A stretch of 64,000 nucleotides of DNA from Protonemura montana (taxonomy: Eukaryota; Arthropoda; Insecta; Plecoptera; Nemouridae), in the NCBI GenBank assembly GCA_947568835.1, contig OX387605.1:8188418-8252417 (forward strand), written 5' to 3'. The notes below the pieces were generated by a model, which did not search any database, was not told where the DNA came from, and saw nothing but the letters and a program-made list of their open reading frames with translations. A program made the position numbers and the translations under genes. Each line of letters starts with the position of its first letter. Within the stretch, counting starts at the first letter, position 1. Below, piece after piece: positions 11,679-23,250 of the stretch.

Positions 11679-13917
11679 TTACTCGGCTGGCATCAGGTCT
11701 CCCATCAGCGTCTTGGCCGTCGCAAGGAGGGCGTCGGTGGTGAGTGGACAGCCGGCGAACGCAAGCTCGCAGCCGCCCCCGGCGCGACCCAGGTCGGCGG
11801 CCTTCTTGAACGCTGATCCTTGCAGTACGGTGCCCATGATCGAGTCACTGAAACAAAGCCCTGCTCGTTAGGCAACATAGCGCGCAGCCGGGGTCCAATC
11901 GTCGGGGCTGACAGGGTCTGGAGCTTAAGAGGCCACTTATTTTGTGTATACCTGTTTTATTCTCAATATATTGGCACAGAGGCCATTAAAATCAATTGAC
12001 TTCACCGTCTGTGTCTTGCTGAAATTACTTGTGGGAGGATTTATCATTTTCAGGACGGTTACTCCCGCATTTCTTAAATTTCCTTGTCTGTGAGTTGAGC
12101 TTCTAATTTACAGAAACATGAGAATGTCCCTGCAGGTTATTGAAAGCCACCATAGCATTTTTGTCAATTCACAAACGACCATCCTAGATGCCGCTACCAA
12201 AGTTATCTTATCTTCAAATTAGGTAAATCGCCGGCCGGTTTTTGGCAAGACAGGCAAGGTGGGTAAAATATCGGCTTCCGTTCAGGCTTAAGAAATCCTC
12301 ACAAATCAGCCTGTCATTCACGACTTGGTCTCACCCTGTGACGAGATCCAGCAGCGCGTCCATCGCGCCTGCGCGGCCCGAGGCGACTGCACGCGCAGCC
12401 TTCTTTGTGTACGTGCAGAGAGCGCGCTGTGCGCACGCGCTCGACTCGATCTTGTTCTCGGCCAGCGCAGCATCGACCTGCGCACAATTGTCTTTGTTAA
12501 CGATAAGTCGCTAAACTCGTTAGTGCAATTTTGTAGAAACCTCGTTAGTACGTTTTAGAAATAAACTCGCTTGTACGTTTTTGCAGCGATTTTGTGAAAG
12601 TTGCTAAAATTTGGTTCAGAGACCAAAAAGAGGAAAGGGAGACTAGAAAGGGAGGTGAAAAATTTACTAGGGCACTGAAAGTGTGAGTTAGTATTGAGTG
12701 GGTAATGTACCGAAAATTCTGAACAATTTTCTGTACCAACGATTAAAACTACTGTACGATGAGGTTTATTGAAAGAAAACAACTTTGATGGAGTTTTGAA
12801 AACACCGGTTCTTGTCCGATCAACCGAAGTTAAGCAACACTGCGCCAAGTCAGGTTTTGGATGGGTGACCATCTTATTCATGGCCGGTTCTATTCTGGAG
12901 ATAGCAAGGAGTGAAAGTGAGTACAGCAACTTGGTTCGGGATTCCCCTCCTCCCTCCTTGGTTATGCAAGGTTCATTACCAGACCCGTCATAATTCACTA
13001 ATTGCCGCCGTCTTGTGGCACTGGGCCCCTTATCAAAACAGTTCACAAATCAAAAACTCAAATCAATCAACTAGTCAGTTTTCTTCGGCTAATTAAATGA
13101 TGGTGTGTGTTTACCTTTCGGAGCGCCTGCGCAATGTGCTGGGTCGTGCCAAGCTCGGATAGGCTTCGGTAATGGTCTTGTTGGTTTGTGAAGATGTGCA
13201 ACAGCTTGGGCAGCACGAACACGGCACCCAAACCCACCACAGCGCCGAGGATCAGGCCGCCCAGGTCCAGGTTGATCATTCCGCTGCCGTAGCCAGGGTA
13301 GACAGAGTTACCGTTGCCATTGTTGTTCTGCTAACAAGTCAGATGTAAAGGTAGATCGGTCAGCATAGCTAAGTTTCAAGAAATTGCTTATACTACGCTA
13401 TCCAGGGAATTTTACATAATGTTAAAGGTTGTTTTTAAAAAAAAATTGGTAAGTGACATATTTAACAACCGTTCAAAGTATAAATTTGTCTCCACTTCCT
13501 CTTAAATGGTAATTTCTTTTACAGGATATACTTGATTTGAAATGTTGGGACAGTAGCATAGTGAATGGAATAGGATCTTCAGAGTCGAGAGCCGTAAAAG
13601 TGTTCTGGACTGAACTCACCTGCATTCCTCCGGGAAAAGCGAACCCGAAGCGAGGTTCCTTATCTGAGCTGTTTGCGACCTCCACCACGGGGTGCGCCTC
13701 GCTCGCCACAAAACCCCTGGAACGAAACCACAACTTCAGCCACGTTTCATAATCTTACTTATGAATGGTTATCGTAAGACACATCAGATTTTACTTATCG
13801 GGGAAGGTACCCCGCTACTCACCCTTCAGATGGCGCTGCGACGAACTTCTTCGGCACCGCGTTCGCCGCTGTAGCCGCCATAAGCGCAACCAACGCCAAC
13901 CACCAACCACTGCGCAT
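11679..13917 (-). CDS. Uncharacterised secreted/membrane protein with CAQRAxC motif (gene A), five exons
   Basis: I do not recognise a named family. Exons, in transcript order: 13917-13823, 13716-13620, 13327-13115, 12477-12335, 11847-11679; phases 2, 0, 0, 2 agree and give 238 residues. The start MRSGWWLALVALMAATAANA is a clear signal peptide with a likely cut after ANA. An acidic/polar segment, GFAFPGGMQ and an N/G-rich stretch follow, then a hydrophobic segment LGGLILGAVVGLGAVFVLP. The C-terminal half has conserved-looking cysteines: CAQRALCTY, then GGGCELAFAGC. The same arrangement occurs in gene B at 18924-20840, so the two are probably paralogues. Acceptor 3 is a TAGCAG tandem, which can add one Gln. 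Expected in the secretory pathway, perhaps anchored once in a membrane. The exon model is well supported; function is unknown. Confidence 0.82.
12798..12931 (+). mobile_element. 5S-headed SINE, head and upper body, plus strand
   Basis: Begins GAAAACACCGGTTCTTGTCC and runs through GATCAACCGAAGTTAAGCAA, AGTCAGGTTTTGGATGGGTG and ACCATC, a near match to the 5S rRNA internal promoter. It then follows the body of the 15028-15479 element as far as GTGAGTACAGCAACTT. It lies in intron 3 of gene A, antisense to that gene. The 3' part is missing or too diverged. Confidence 0.75.
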
Positions 13918-15027
13918 GCTCGGTTTATACATCTCAGAGTTACTTGCGATTGTCACTTGTTTATTTACACGTCGCTAACAGCCAACTGTTGCCGGACACA
14001 GTGCAACGATCGTTTTTATCCATGCGGTCGTCATAGGTGGCCGTTCCCGGGACAATCGGTATTCACATTCGATTGTGTCGCGATCAGGATTTCACTTTCT
14101 TCGGGCGGTGAGCGTCTTTCGATTGTCTCGCGACATTGTCTCAGTGCGCCGGCGCGGGACGTCACGCAAGCGCACACTCGTTGCGACATCGTCGTCATGG
14201 TGATGCGTTGGGATGAGGTAAACAAACACGGTAATGGCGCGGTCTCGTTAACGACAAGCAGCGGATAATTTAATGCAAAGAAGACATCTCAATGCGTGTA
14301 TGTCTAACAGAAGCATAATAGCCAGGTAATCACGAGCAATACTAATCAAATGTTTTGTATAGTAAAGAGAAACTTTCTTCGTATTAGAGATTGTAAGGGA
14401 TAGTTTTCCAATGTCCAGGTAAGTAAGCAATTGGAGATTTAAATTAAAATAAAATGATTTGATTGGTTGTGGCCATGGAGTCAGGCAGTCAATCGGGAGC
14501 TATTTATTTACCACTTTACCACTTTACCACTCTGCCCTTTACCACCTACACAGTACAGTCTAACGCAATAGCATTGGAGCTACAGGTTTAGCCAGAGTTC
14601 TAAATGTTAAACTGTCTTTGCAAAAATTACCGACCGGTCAACTACTTAACTGACGAAAATGGTAGTTATTGCTAGATGAAGCTAGAAATGTTCTTGCAGA
14701 TTATTCCCATTTGAGACTTGACGGGTCTCAAATAATGCTAACCTCAATGATTCATATATTTGTCGATGGCTAGAGTCGTTGTTATTTAATTATGTGGAGG
14801 TGTGTTAAAAAAAATACAGCGCCACCGAGTGGCAACTGCCGGTATCACGTATTGCCAGCTCGTTTGCTCAGCTTAAAGTCTAACATTAGCGCTGGGACTG
14901 TGACTAAACCTATCTACTCAATGGTCGTAGGACTTACGGTGAAGGCTTACAAGGGCTGTGTAACACTCCTGAGGGAAAAAGGCACCATTTTACGGCAGAG
15001 AAATCAGAGAATCCTGGCATAGTCATG
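13918..15027. other. Upstream region of gene A, no coding recognised
   Basis: The stretch nearest gene A (about 13930-14240) is richer in G+C and CpG than its surroundings and is the likely promoter side of the minus-strand gene. The rest, to 15027, is AT-rich with a short TTTACCAC repeat at 14508-14545. No RNA gene or protein domain seen. Confidence 0.4.
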
Positions 15028-15479
15028 GATGATTGATTGATTGATTTGTGGTGTTTAACGATGCGCTGTTTTGACAACTGGCCCTGCGACACTGGCCTAA
15101 TGGCGTCGGTAAATGAGTGGATGATGATGAGGATGATGATGAACCAAACCTAGCCTAGAAGAGAGGAGGGGATACCCGGTGCCGGCACGCAGCCTACTCC
15201 TGTCGAAGAGCTCCAAAGGGACAACCGGTTTAACGTCCCTTCCGAAGGACGGTACAACTCGAACAGCAGGATTCCTCCACAAATCCATGCTGTCGAGAGG
15301 TTGATAAGCAAGGTGAATGAAGTTGCTGCACTAACTTTCATCCCTCCAACCTCTCTCAGAACTGGTCATGTGTATGATGGTCACCCATTCAATACCTGAC
15401 TCAGCGCAGTGTTGCTTAACTTCGGTGATCTCCTGAGAACCGGTGTTTCCAACACGCCAAACCGTTCGGTATGGTCGTG
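15028..15479 (-). mobile_element. Full-length 5S rRNA-derived SINE (SINE3-like)
   Basis: Minus strand 5' to 3': a head beginning CACGACCATACC, ACACCGGTTCTC, GATCACCGAAGTTAAGCAAC and TTGAATGGGTGACC, which follows the order of 5S rRNA including its A-box and C-box internal pol III promoter; a body of about 300 bases with a CATCATCATCC stretch; and a tail of (AATC)n ending at 15028. SINEs with a 5S head are known as SINE3. This is the longest copy here and the reference for those at 645, 4282, 7444, 12798, 16586, 21489 and 56516. Confidence 0.82.
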
Positions 15480-15779
15480 AAAGTTCTCCGGGAAATCAAT
15501 TACTACTTCCAGAATGCAAGCCGTACAATGCACTATGATTCGCCTCGGCGAAGCCGAGTCGAATCACCCATCTACTGGTGATTTGTCATATCAAAGTGTA
15601 GTTGCCGTTTGAACATGAAAAACCATCTTTGACGTTTCGATAGAAAACAGGTCTCTTTGCTGTTTGCACTCAGAGAATCTTATGAAAAAAACAGACGAAA
15701 TAGATCATAGAGCGATGGTCTGTCATTTTTTACTTTCTCATCTGAGTTGAAGACAGGAATTCGAAAAATATATGCTTAC

Positions 15780-15957
15780 TCCTCGTTGAAATGCATAAAG
15801 AGACTCCAGTTAGGCTGAGTATGAACATTGTATTGAAAATTGAAAACAGGAATGAGCCCTCCGAAAGAGCTATAGCATACGACCATCCAGCTATACTGGC
15901 TGCAATGTTTCTAAAATAGTCTCCGGCAAGCCACCACTGATTCTCATGCAAACTGGA
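15780..15957 (-). other. Candidate orphan exon with two hydrophobic segments
   Basis: Minus-strand open frame flanked by CCACCAACAG (acceptor) and A/GTAAGC (donor), 178 bases, entering in phase 0 and leaving in phase 1. It would encode a segment rich in hydrophobic residues (YFRNIAASIAGWSYAIAL, SIFNTMFILSLTGVSLC). No partner exon or family was recognised, so this may be part of an unseen membrane protein gene, a decayed exon, or chance. Confidence 0.22.
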
Positions 15958-16585
15958 CTGTTGGTGGATGGCAACTGCGACTGCGTGGGCCTGGGTCTTC
16001 AATTGTCACTTGTTTCTCGGTCTGCTGGCTGCTTTCCAGAGGCCCGTTCTCGTATGCGCAGTGAGCGACCGCGCATCTCAACATGCTGCTGAACACTCTT
16101 GAACAATCTTGAACACTCGTATGAGGCACACGCTTCGCGCGCTTGCGTCGAAGGACCCTAATTAAAAGGAGGAGTGACAGAAATTCGGGGAATTCGATAA
16201 CATCTGAAGACGCTGCACTTGCGGGGCCATGGCGCGTGGAATTCTGGTCTAGGTTTTGACAATTAACTTAGAAACGGCTTCGTCGCGGGCGATAGATATG
16301 AAAGGCCGGGGGTAGCACCATCGAGACAGATTTGAAATGAATAGGTTTGGATGAGAAAACACACAAGGGAAGAGTTGAAGATATCTTGGAATTCTCAAAA
16401 AAAACGCCAGTTGATGCGTCTGGAATCTACGATCAACCAAAAGTGCATAAAAACGAATTACTCGACTTATTCTACAAGTATTTAAGGATGCGGTTACCAT
16501 CCAATTAGTCTAATCCTATTTAGTCATATACCAATAGCATAGCTGGAGGATCTCATTCTGTTCTTAAGTTTCAAGGGTTGATTGC

Positions 16586-16632
16586 CAAATGTCCTTCCCG
16601 AAGGACGGCTTGACTGCAACAACAGATTGCGT
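16586..16632 (-). mobile_element. Internal scrap of the 5S-headed SINE
   Basis: AATGTCCTTCCCGAAGGACG followed by a CAACAACAGATTGCG-like stretch parallels the segment around 15231-15273 of the full element. Too short to say more. Confidence 0.4.
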
Positions 16633-17828
16633 TCACTGACTCCGGAGACCGTGACAATGCCGCTAACACGGATGGCCGTGATTGAGTCCCTCGACCTGTC
16701 ACCAGGGTCGCACTCTGTTGACTGCTCGAGTGCGCAGCTAAGATCCTGTCGCTCACGGCTCAGTGACCTTTGAAGATCAACCGAGAGGACAGCATTTAAA
16801 TATGCACGATGCAAATAATCAGGGCCAAGATGGCAAATTAAATTAACATATTCGTCACTTTTTGAGTTTTAAAGTGAACCACCACACTTCTTGGTCATGC
16901 CATGCATATTTTAACAATTATTTTCTGTGGTTGAAGATGATTCTGGCGTTGACGCCTGGATTTAATACCCATGCAAAACCTTGTTTGGAAAAACGTTTAA
17001 AAAAGAAACTAACCTACATTGGCTAACAACCACTAGTAAAAATATCGTGAAAATATACCCTCCAAGCAACCAACAAAAACAATCAAGAAAAACGAAATCT
17101 TAGAGGAAATTGCTTTCAAAAGAAACTATGATCACTCTCCCCGGCTTATTTGTTTTGAATTTTTTCATTTGTATTTCACTGGATTATAAAAGTTGCAATG
17201 TTCCTCTCAATAAATTATATTGATTGTATTGGATTGATTAGATAATAAAATTGATTGCAATAAAATAAAACACACAAGCAGCTATAAACACAATGCCAGA
17301 AATAATATTTAATAAGTACAACCTAATCTTAGTCTAACATGCCACTAGAAGAGACTTTAACAACGGGAGCAAACCCATTCATCACATTTTATTTCATCCA
17401 AGACCAATGGTAAAAATTCAAGAAAATTATACTGTGCACATATTGATATGCAAAAGGTAATTTGTAACCAAATTTAATATGAATGGAATTGTTAGAAGTG
17501 TCATTTGATTAAATTGGTGACAGTTATTTTATATTTATATTTTGTTCTTTATAGTTCCACTTTTCCTATATAAAGAGGTTAAATATTATACAATTTTATG
17601 AAATAAAATGTTATAAGTATAAGGTTAATAAATACAATACAGTACAGGAAATCCACAGAGTGATTTTTCCCTCATTGCCCTTCAGCCTAAACTTTAGACA
17701 TCTCGTGGTATGAAGATCAGGAGTATTGTTTACCACGGACAACAAAGCCACCCCTTTACTTTCATTTCTGGTTATACAACTAACTTGCTAAATTTCCTTC
17801 CTCGTTTAGCATCCGACATCGCCTAGCC

Positions 17829-18375
17829 ATGCATGCGTCGTCAAACCAACCCCACACGCCATCAAACGACCACATCGCGTGCATAAATAGCTACGACGTG
17901 CCGCGGCCAATAATAGTGAAACGACCGAAAAAAAATGACAATGCGTTGGTGTCTCGCACGTGCGCGCCAGTGCATGAAAAACTGCCCACGCGCTACGGCG
18001 TGACGCTCAGCGCAGCGCGATAAGAGGGCCTACACTCGTCGTCTCGACGCACACTATTCCCAAGACTGGCTCAAGACAAACAGCAAAGTTTTGCAAAGGC
18101 TAGGGTGCATTTTTTTAACTAGAGTGTGTGCTGCAGTGGTCGTCGTAACGTGCATTACGTGGTGGGCGAAATCCGAGGTTTTTGGTGTTTTGGACCTCGA
18201 AACTTTATTACGGGGGAACTTCTAAGTTTTAAAAACATAGTGAGTGCAAATTTTACTGTTTTTTTTTAATCTTCGTGGTTTGACAGGGTGAATTTGGAGC
18301 AGTAAAATATTATCTTGAATCTTGCGTCAGCTCGGAAAAACCACTGGATTTTTTCTCGTTTTTACTATTGCGAAG
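17829..18375 (+). promoter_or_regulatory. Candidate promoter and noncoding first exon of gene B
   Basis: A CpG-rich block at 17829-18060 interrupts AT-rich DNA. A strong donor, CGAAG/GTAAGTGTG, lies at 18375/18376, and the first coding exon of gene B begins directly after an acceptor (CAG at 18921-18923, ATG at 18924). A 5' untranslated exon ending at 18375 fits both observations. The transcription start is not located. Confidence 0.35.
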
Positions 18376-18923
18376 GTAAGTGTGATTGAGTAAGCGAACT
18401 GAATTAATTTCAAATGGCATCACAAAACTAGCCGTCCCTTATTCATATCACAATTTGTGAAACGCTCCTATGCAAAACACCGTAATTAAGTCTGTTGATA
18501 TTGCCATATAACGAAGAATTTTGGTTTCTTTATCACCTACCGCTGGTCATCAGCAATACAATTCTTCGAAGGGGTTGCAGGGTCTTGTGGGGGCTCCTAC
18601 TATAAATATACACCTACGGCTAGCGATAGTGCAACAGTAAGGAGTAAGGAGTTTAAAAAAACTAATACTTCCGTTTGAGGAGTGTGTAAACGTCCTTAAA
18701 GCCACGTTATTATCAATCCCCCCAAGCTTTCTGCCTACCAAATCAAAAGTGGTATGAAATCCCACATTTTGCCCCACCTTCAACTCAAAATCAGACTCAA
18801 AACATCTCGCTACAGGTTTGAATCACTCAGACGTATTTGTAACGTTTCCTGCACGTTTCGTAAGCAGTTTCTTTATCTTTATTGACCAGGGGTGACTAGT
18901 TTAGAGTTTGGCTCGTGTTGCAG

Positions 18924-20840
18924 ATGCTGGGCACTAGCGGCAGCGCCAGTCTGCCGGGCTCGGCTCTAGCCTCCGCATGCATGGGGCTCGTCTTCTTGCC
19001 GCTACTCTCCGGGGGCTCTGACGCAAACCTCCCCGACGCCAACCTCACAGATGCGTACCTAGACGACAGGTACAACAAGGCTACCCCTAACTTTCAATAC
19101 ATCTGATATCCAAGGGTTTCCACACAGGTTAAAGGACGTTGGTCCAGTCCATACGCGCAAGTGAAATGTTTTAAGAAGGTTGCTAAAGATAATGTCGCCA
19201 CTAACTGCAATAAAACAAGTAGGAGAATAGACAAGTATACACCAAAGCAGTGGGCTGATATAAAATAAGCTACTTAACGACCTTGGTCCGGCCCAAATCG
19301 CCAGATACAAGCGAGCCGACCACCAGATTTCATAGTTGGAATAAGGGAAGTCGCGTTTGCTTCTTAACTAGTCCCATTTCCTCACCCGGACTTTAGGATG
19401 TCTAACATGCGCATGAGTTGCCCTGTGTAGATTCGCGTGGACACCGTGGGAGGCACGGGACTCCGCGGCGCTGCAATCGCTGGCCGCGCCGGCGCAGACA
19501 GACCGCAGCGGGCGCATCTTTCAGTTCAGCAGCAAGGACAGCAAGATTCGGGTAGGAAAACGGCGCGCGCATTAAAAATTGTGATGTACAATTGTGACAA
19601 TCGATGTAAAATCTGTCATTTTGGAACTATTCCTGACATTAATCCTGAAACACGAGCCTTTACCGTCAGTCCCACTGGAGAAATTGTTAATTTATCTCAC
19701 CTCAAAATCACTGGGGAAAATGCCCCTGGTTTTCTTGTGACTACTATGTCGCTTTCTATTGAAATTTACAATATGACTATTATGGCTACCCATCCGCGCA
19801 GCTGGAGATGTCGTTTGCCATTCCCTTCGTGGAGATCCCCGTGCTGGGCAGCGGCAAGTACGCTTCGTACGCTTCCGGCCAGACATCAGACCCACTGGTC
19901 AACGTCAACGTCGGAGCGCTGGCGTCGGCCGCCATCTTGGCCGGCGCTGCCATGCTCATTGTACCCGACTTGTTCACGGGCATCGCGCCTCAGGTGCTCT
20001 TCGGACGAAGTGAGTGCACACTGTTCTGGCCACACTAGGATCCCTCTAATGCGGCCTGACTAGTTCATGGCCTGTGGTAGTCTATTATGTATATTAAATC
20101 GCAAACTCTTTTAAGTCATATCAAGCTGTAGTATTTTCTGGATAAGAACATAAAAATTAAAATTAACACGTAAGAGCGACATGCTAGGGGGCTAGTTCGA
20201 AGAATTCGTAGTTCTAAGAAAACATGGTCGATTGGCTTTGGAAACTAGGCCTCAGTAACAACCAAGGTTTCCAGTCGGCAAAATAGTAGTTAGCGCTCTC
20301 TGTCGCCAGGTGCCGACGGGGGACGCGGTGGTTCGGCGCTCGCCCGCGCGATGGCGCGCATCGACGCCAAGTTGCGCGCGCATAACATCGAGCCAGGCAT
20401 GTGTGCACAACGCGCCGCCTGCTGGCTGCTGTCAAACGCCGCAGATAAGGTAAGCCGTGAACCCGAGCCGAGACCTTGAAGTCGGGGGTTATGGTAGAGT
20501 GACCAGCCAAGGTAATCCTTTCTTTCGTTCCTTGTCTTCTTTGGAGATTTAGGAAAGATTTGAGTTTAATAAATCAAGACAATTTTGTGCCATTATACGA
20601 ATGATCCCAGCTAATTACCGACTGTTTATCTTGCTGCAGGTGTCCCGTGGGAAGGGCGGCAGTGTGGACAAGGTGGTCGACGGCCTGGCAGGCAGCGGCT
20701 GGCTTGCGCACGCGCTTGGTCTGCGCGACGTCGTGGCGCACGCGCGGAGTCGTGCCGACTGCAGCGCGCTCTACGTTGGCTGCGGGATCGACGCGCCAGC
20801 GCTCCAAGCGGCTGCCGTGCGAACTTTTAACGAGGCGTAG
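18924..20840 (+). CDS. Uncharacterised secreted/membrane protein with CAQRAxC motif (gene B), five coding exons
   Basis: Family not recognised. Exons: 18924-19069, 19431-19551, 19802-20009, 20310-20449, 20640-20840; phases 2, 0, 1, 0 agree and give 271 residues. The N terminus has a hydrophobic stretch (ALASACMGLVFLPLL) that may act as a signal sequence. Next come GRIFQFSSKDSKIRLEMSF and FVEIPVLG, then a hydrophobic segment LASAAILAGAAMLIVP. The C-terminal half holds MARIDAKLRAHNIEPGMCAQ, the motif CAQRAACWLL, DGLAGSGWLAHAL and a late C-x6-C (CSALYVGC). Gene A has the same order: hydrophobic segment, CAQRAxC, then a paired-cysteine end. The first two intron phases are shared. High G+C in the last exons contrasts with the AT-rich introns. 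Expected in the secretory pathway; role unknown. Confidence 0.82.
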
Positions 20841-21488
20841 TGCGTAGCTGTGATTAAGAGACTGACACCATTGGGGTTATATGTTTTGTAAGAGTCATAG
20901 CGCTACAGCAGAAAATGTGCGATAGATCGGGAACACGCTTATAAGTTTTTTTTAATCAAACAGGATGTTTCCTAGATTGGTGTTCTTGACACACCTAAAC
21001 ATAAACCTTATAAGCAAATCAGAAACTTCCTTTAACATAAATGAAGACTATATGAGCGTGAACCAGTCTCAAATGCAAGTTTTACCAAACCTTTATACCA
21101 ACTTCTGATATTAATTATAAGGTGGCTTGACTAGAACCGGAGGACATGTTTCCAAAACGATGTGACGTCAATTCGTATCGAACTGCTGATGCTCCCAATT
21201 AGCGGAAATTTTTTTTTGTTATTGTTGCTACAGGCCTATCAAAAATTGTCTGTTTATGCTCTAGGAATTTGTCAGAACTGTAAAAATCGATTTTATTGTT
21301 GGAAAAACTGAATTCAAATATCTAGAATATTTTCTTCCGTTTTTGACGTTTCATCCGATTGTAGGCATACAATTTTACAAAAGTTCCCGTCCCGAAATTT
21401 TAGACGAGGTTTAGGCGATGTCTTCTTCACTGCGAAATCAGTGAGAGACACCTCATTTCGCAAAGATAATATAGATAGCATAAGGTTT
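20841..21488. other. Spacer after gene B, nothing recognised
   Basis: AT-rich DNA presumably including the 3' untranslated region of gene B. No clear AATAAA close to the stop and no coding sequence recognised. Confidence 0.4.
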
Positions 21489-21795
21489 TGAATGATTTGT
21501 CATGCTTAGCGACGCACTGTTTTGAAAACTGGGCCTGTGAACGGGACTAGTGGTGTCGGTGAATGAGTGGGTGATGATGAGGATGAGGATGGTGTTGAAT
21601 ATAGCCTAGGCCAGGTGGAGAGGGGAAACTCAGTGTCGGCGCGTAGCCTTCTCCTGTCGAAGAGCACTAAGGAGACCAACGGCTTAACGTCCTTTCTGAA
21701 GGACCAGCAGGATTTCTCCGCAAATCAAAAGCGAGGCGGGAAAAGGTGTTGTACTTATTTCAATCCCTTTGATCTCTCTCACAAACAGTATAAGA
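21489..21795 (-). mobile_element. 5S-headed SINE, diverged 5'-truncated copy
   Basis: Starts TTGAATGATTTGTCATGCTT and follows the full element through GACGCACTGTTTTGAAAACT, GGTGTCGGTGAATGAGTGGG, a GATGATGAGGATGAGGATG run, TAGCCTTCTCCTGTCGAAGA and CGGCTTAACGTCC. It ends near TCTCTCACAAACAG, again short of the 5S head. More diverged than the 7444 copy. Confidence 0.75.
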
Positions 21796-22164
21796 CATTG
21801 GTTAGATGACACTAAGAAAGAACCTGGATTTGGTTCTGAGAATCTCAGCAGATTTATAATAGATTACATAATAGATTGCAGATTTACTTATTTAGGTTCA
21901 TTTTTGCAACTTAGCACCGGTTTTATAGAGACACGTGAATAGCGAACAGATCGTTAACGAACAAAAAAAACTTCTGATTGGCTGCTGGCAAGGAAATAAC
22001 AAATTAACAGATTGTTAGATTTTTAGCGAACCATTGGAAAACCTAACCCTTGTAAATAAACTGACGGGGCAGCTGGCAGTTGATCACATATTGTGGGTTA
22101 ACTTTAAGAATATGTTATATTTTAGATTTCTCGTTACTGGTTCAAAGTGTTTCGGTGTTAATCA

Positions 22165-22220
22165 CTGTTCTAAGTTACTGTCTCTAAGTTACTGTTTCTA
22201 AGTTACTGTTTCTAAGTTAC
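22165..22220. repeat. 14-base minisatellite
   Basis: About four tandem units of TAAGTTACTGTTTC, with single-base differences among them. Confidence 0.8.
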
Positions 22221-23007
22221 TTAATGTGTCTGAGGGTTGAATAATGTTGTAAACCTGGGTCTGAACTTGTGAAAGTTGGTCGCTTCAGTCAAATCGGCCG
22301 GCCCACAATTAAATGGTTCCTATGAATTGAGAAAAGTACCTGCTGTCACTCCAGTAGCTGAGCTAGCGTGTCTTACCATGTCTAGTCAGAAACATTGTAT
22401 AGTTTTGGTGATCATCTTATCAAATAAAAATTCAACTGTCGTGCAGTTAAAAGAGAAACTGAATGCAATGATGACAATTTAATTATTGAATGCATGCTAG
22501 TGTACCTACAATTTTTCTTTTCATTCCATGCACCTACTTCCGAAGACGGCGAAACGAGCGAAAGGAGACAAAGGAGAACGCATTTGTGCTCTTTGGGTGT
22601 ATTGCAGGTTACAGCGTAGTCCACGCAGAATAGGGTATAATTGTTGAGTGTTGTCAATCAACGCTAATCAACGCTAGGTTGTGCTGGCTCATCGTAACGA
22701 TGGCAGGAGTAAACAAAGCAATAAAGTTCTCCAATTGGAAAATCATACAAATTTTCGTCAAATGCGACGAGAAATCGTCACTAAAAAAACTAGCGACGAG
22801 CGATAACCGGTAAAATGGGTCAGACATAATTTAATTGATTTTTACACAAAACAATTTGCAAAAAAAACTTGTGGAAAATTCCCATTTTCTCTAAAAAGTA
22901 CTTGTTTGGTCTCGGGTGACAATCAAAATGAAGGTCAAGAAATATTTCTACGAATAAGTTAAAAACTATGGGAAATTATGAGCTGTTATCACATAGGAAT
23001 TAAAATA

Positions 23008-23250
23008 ATAATAATAATAATAATAATTTATTTATACATTTGTTTTGAGTTACATGTTATACTCGGTTACAAACATCTTAATATCATCTCTAAGTACAAT
23101 TACAATTTTAGAATTTTAGAAATAGCTTGGATGTAGTTAAATATTGTCTACCTTAACATTAATATCTTCTTTAAATTTGTATACCAATTGTATTACCTCT
23201 AAGGTATTACCTTTGTAATAGCGCTCGCGCTAAATAAAAAATAATAAAAA
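23008..23250 (-). mobile_element. Possible LINE 3' end with (ATT)n tail
   Basis: On the minus strand, AT-rich sequence containing TATAAATAAATT runs into a clean (ATT)n tail, the usual look of a non-LTR element 3' untranslated end. No coding part remains, so the class is an inference from shape only. Confidence 0.3.

Larger units (their letters stand above)
15480..17799. other. Intergenic region between divergent genes A and B
   Basis: Mostly AT-rich. It holds one candidate orphan exon on the minus strand (15780-15957), a SINE scrap at 16586-16632, and a GC-richer patch at 16020-16160. No other coding sequence is recognised. Confidence 0.4.
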
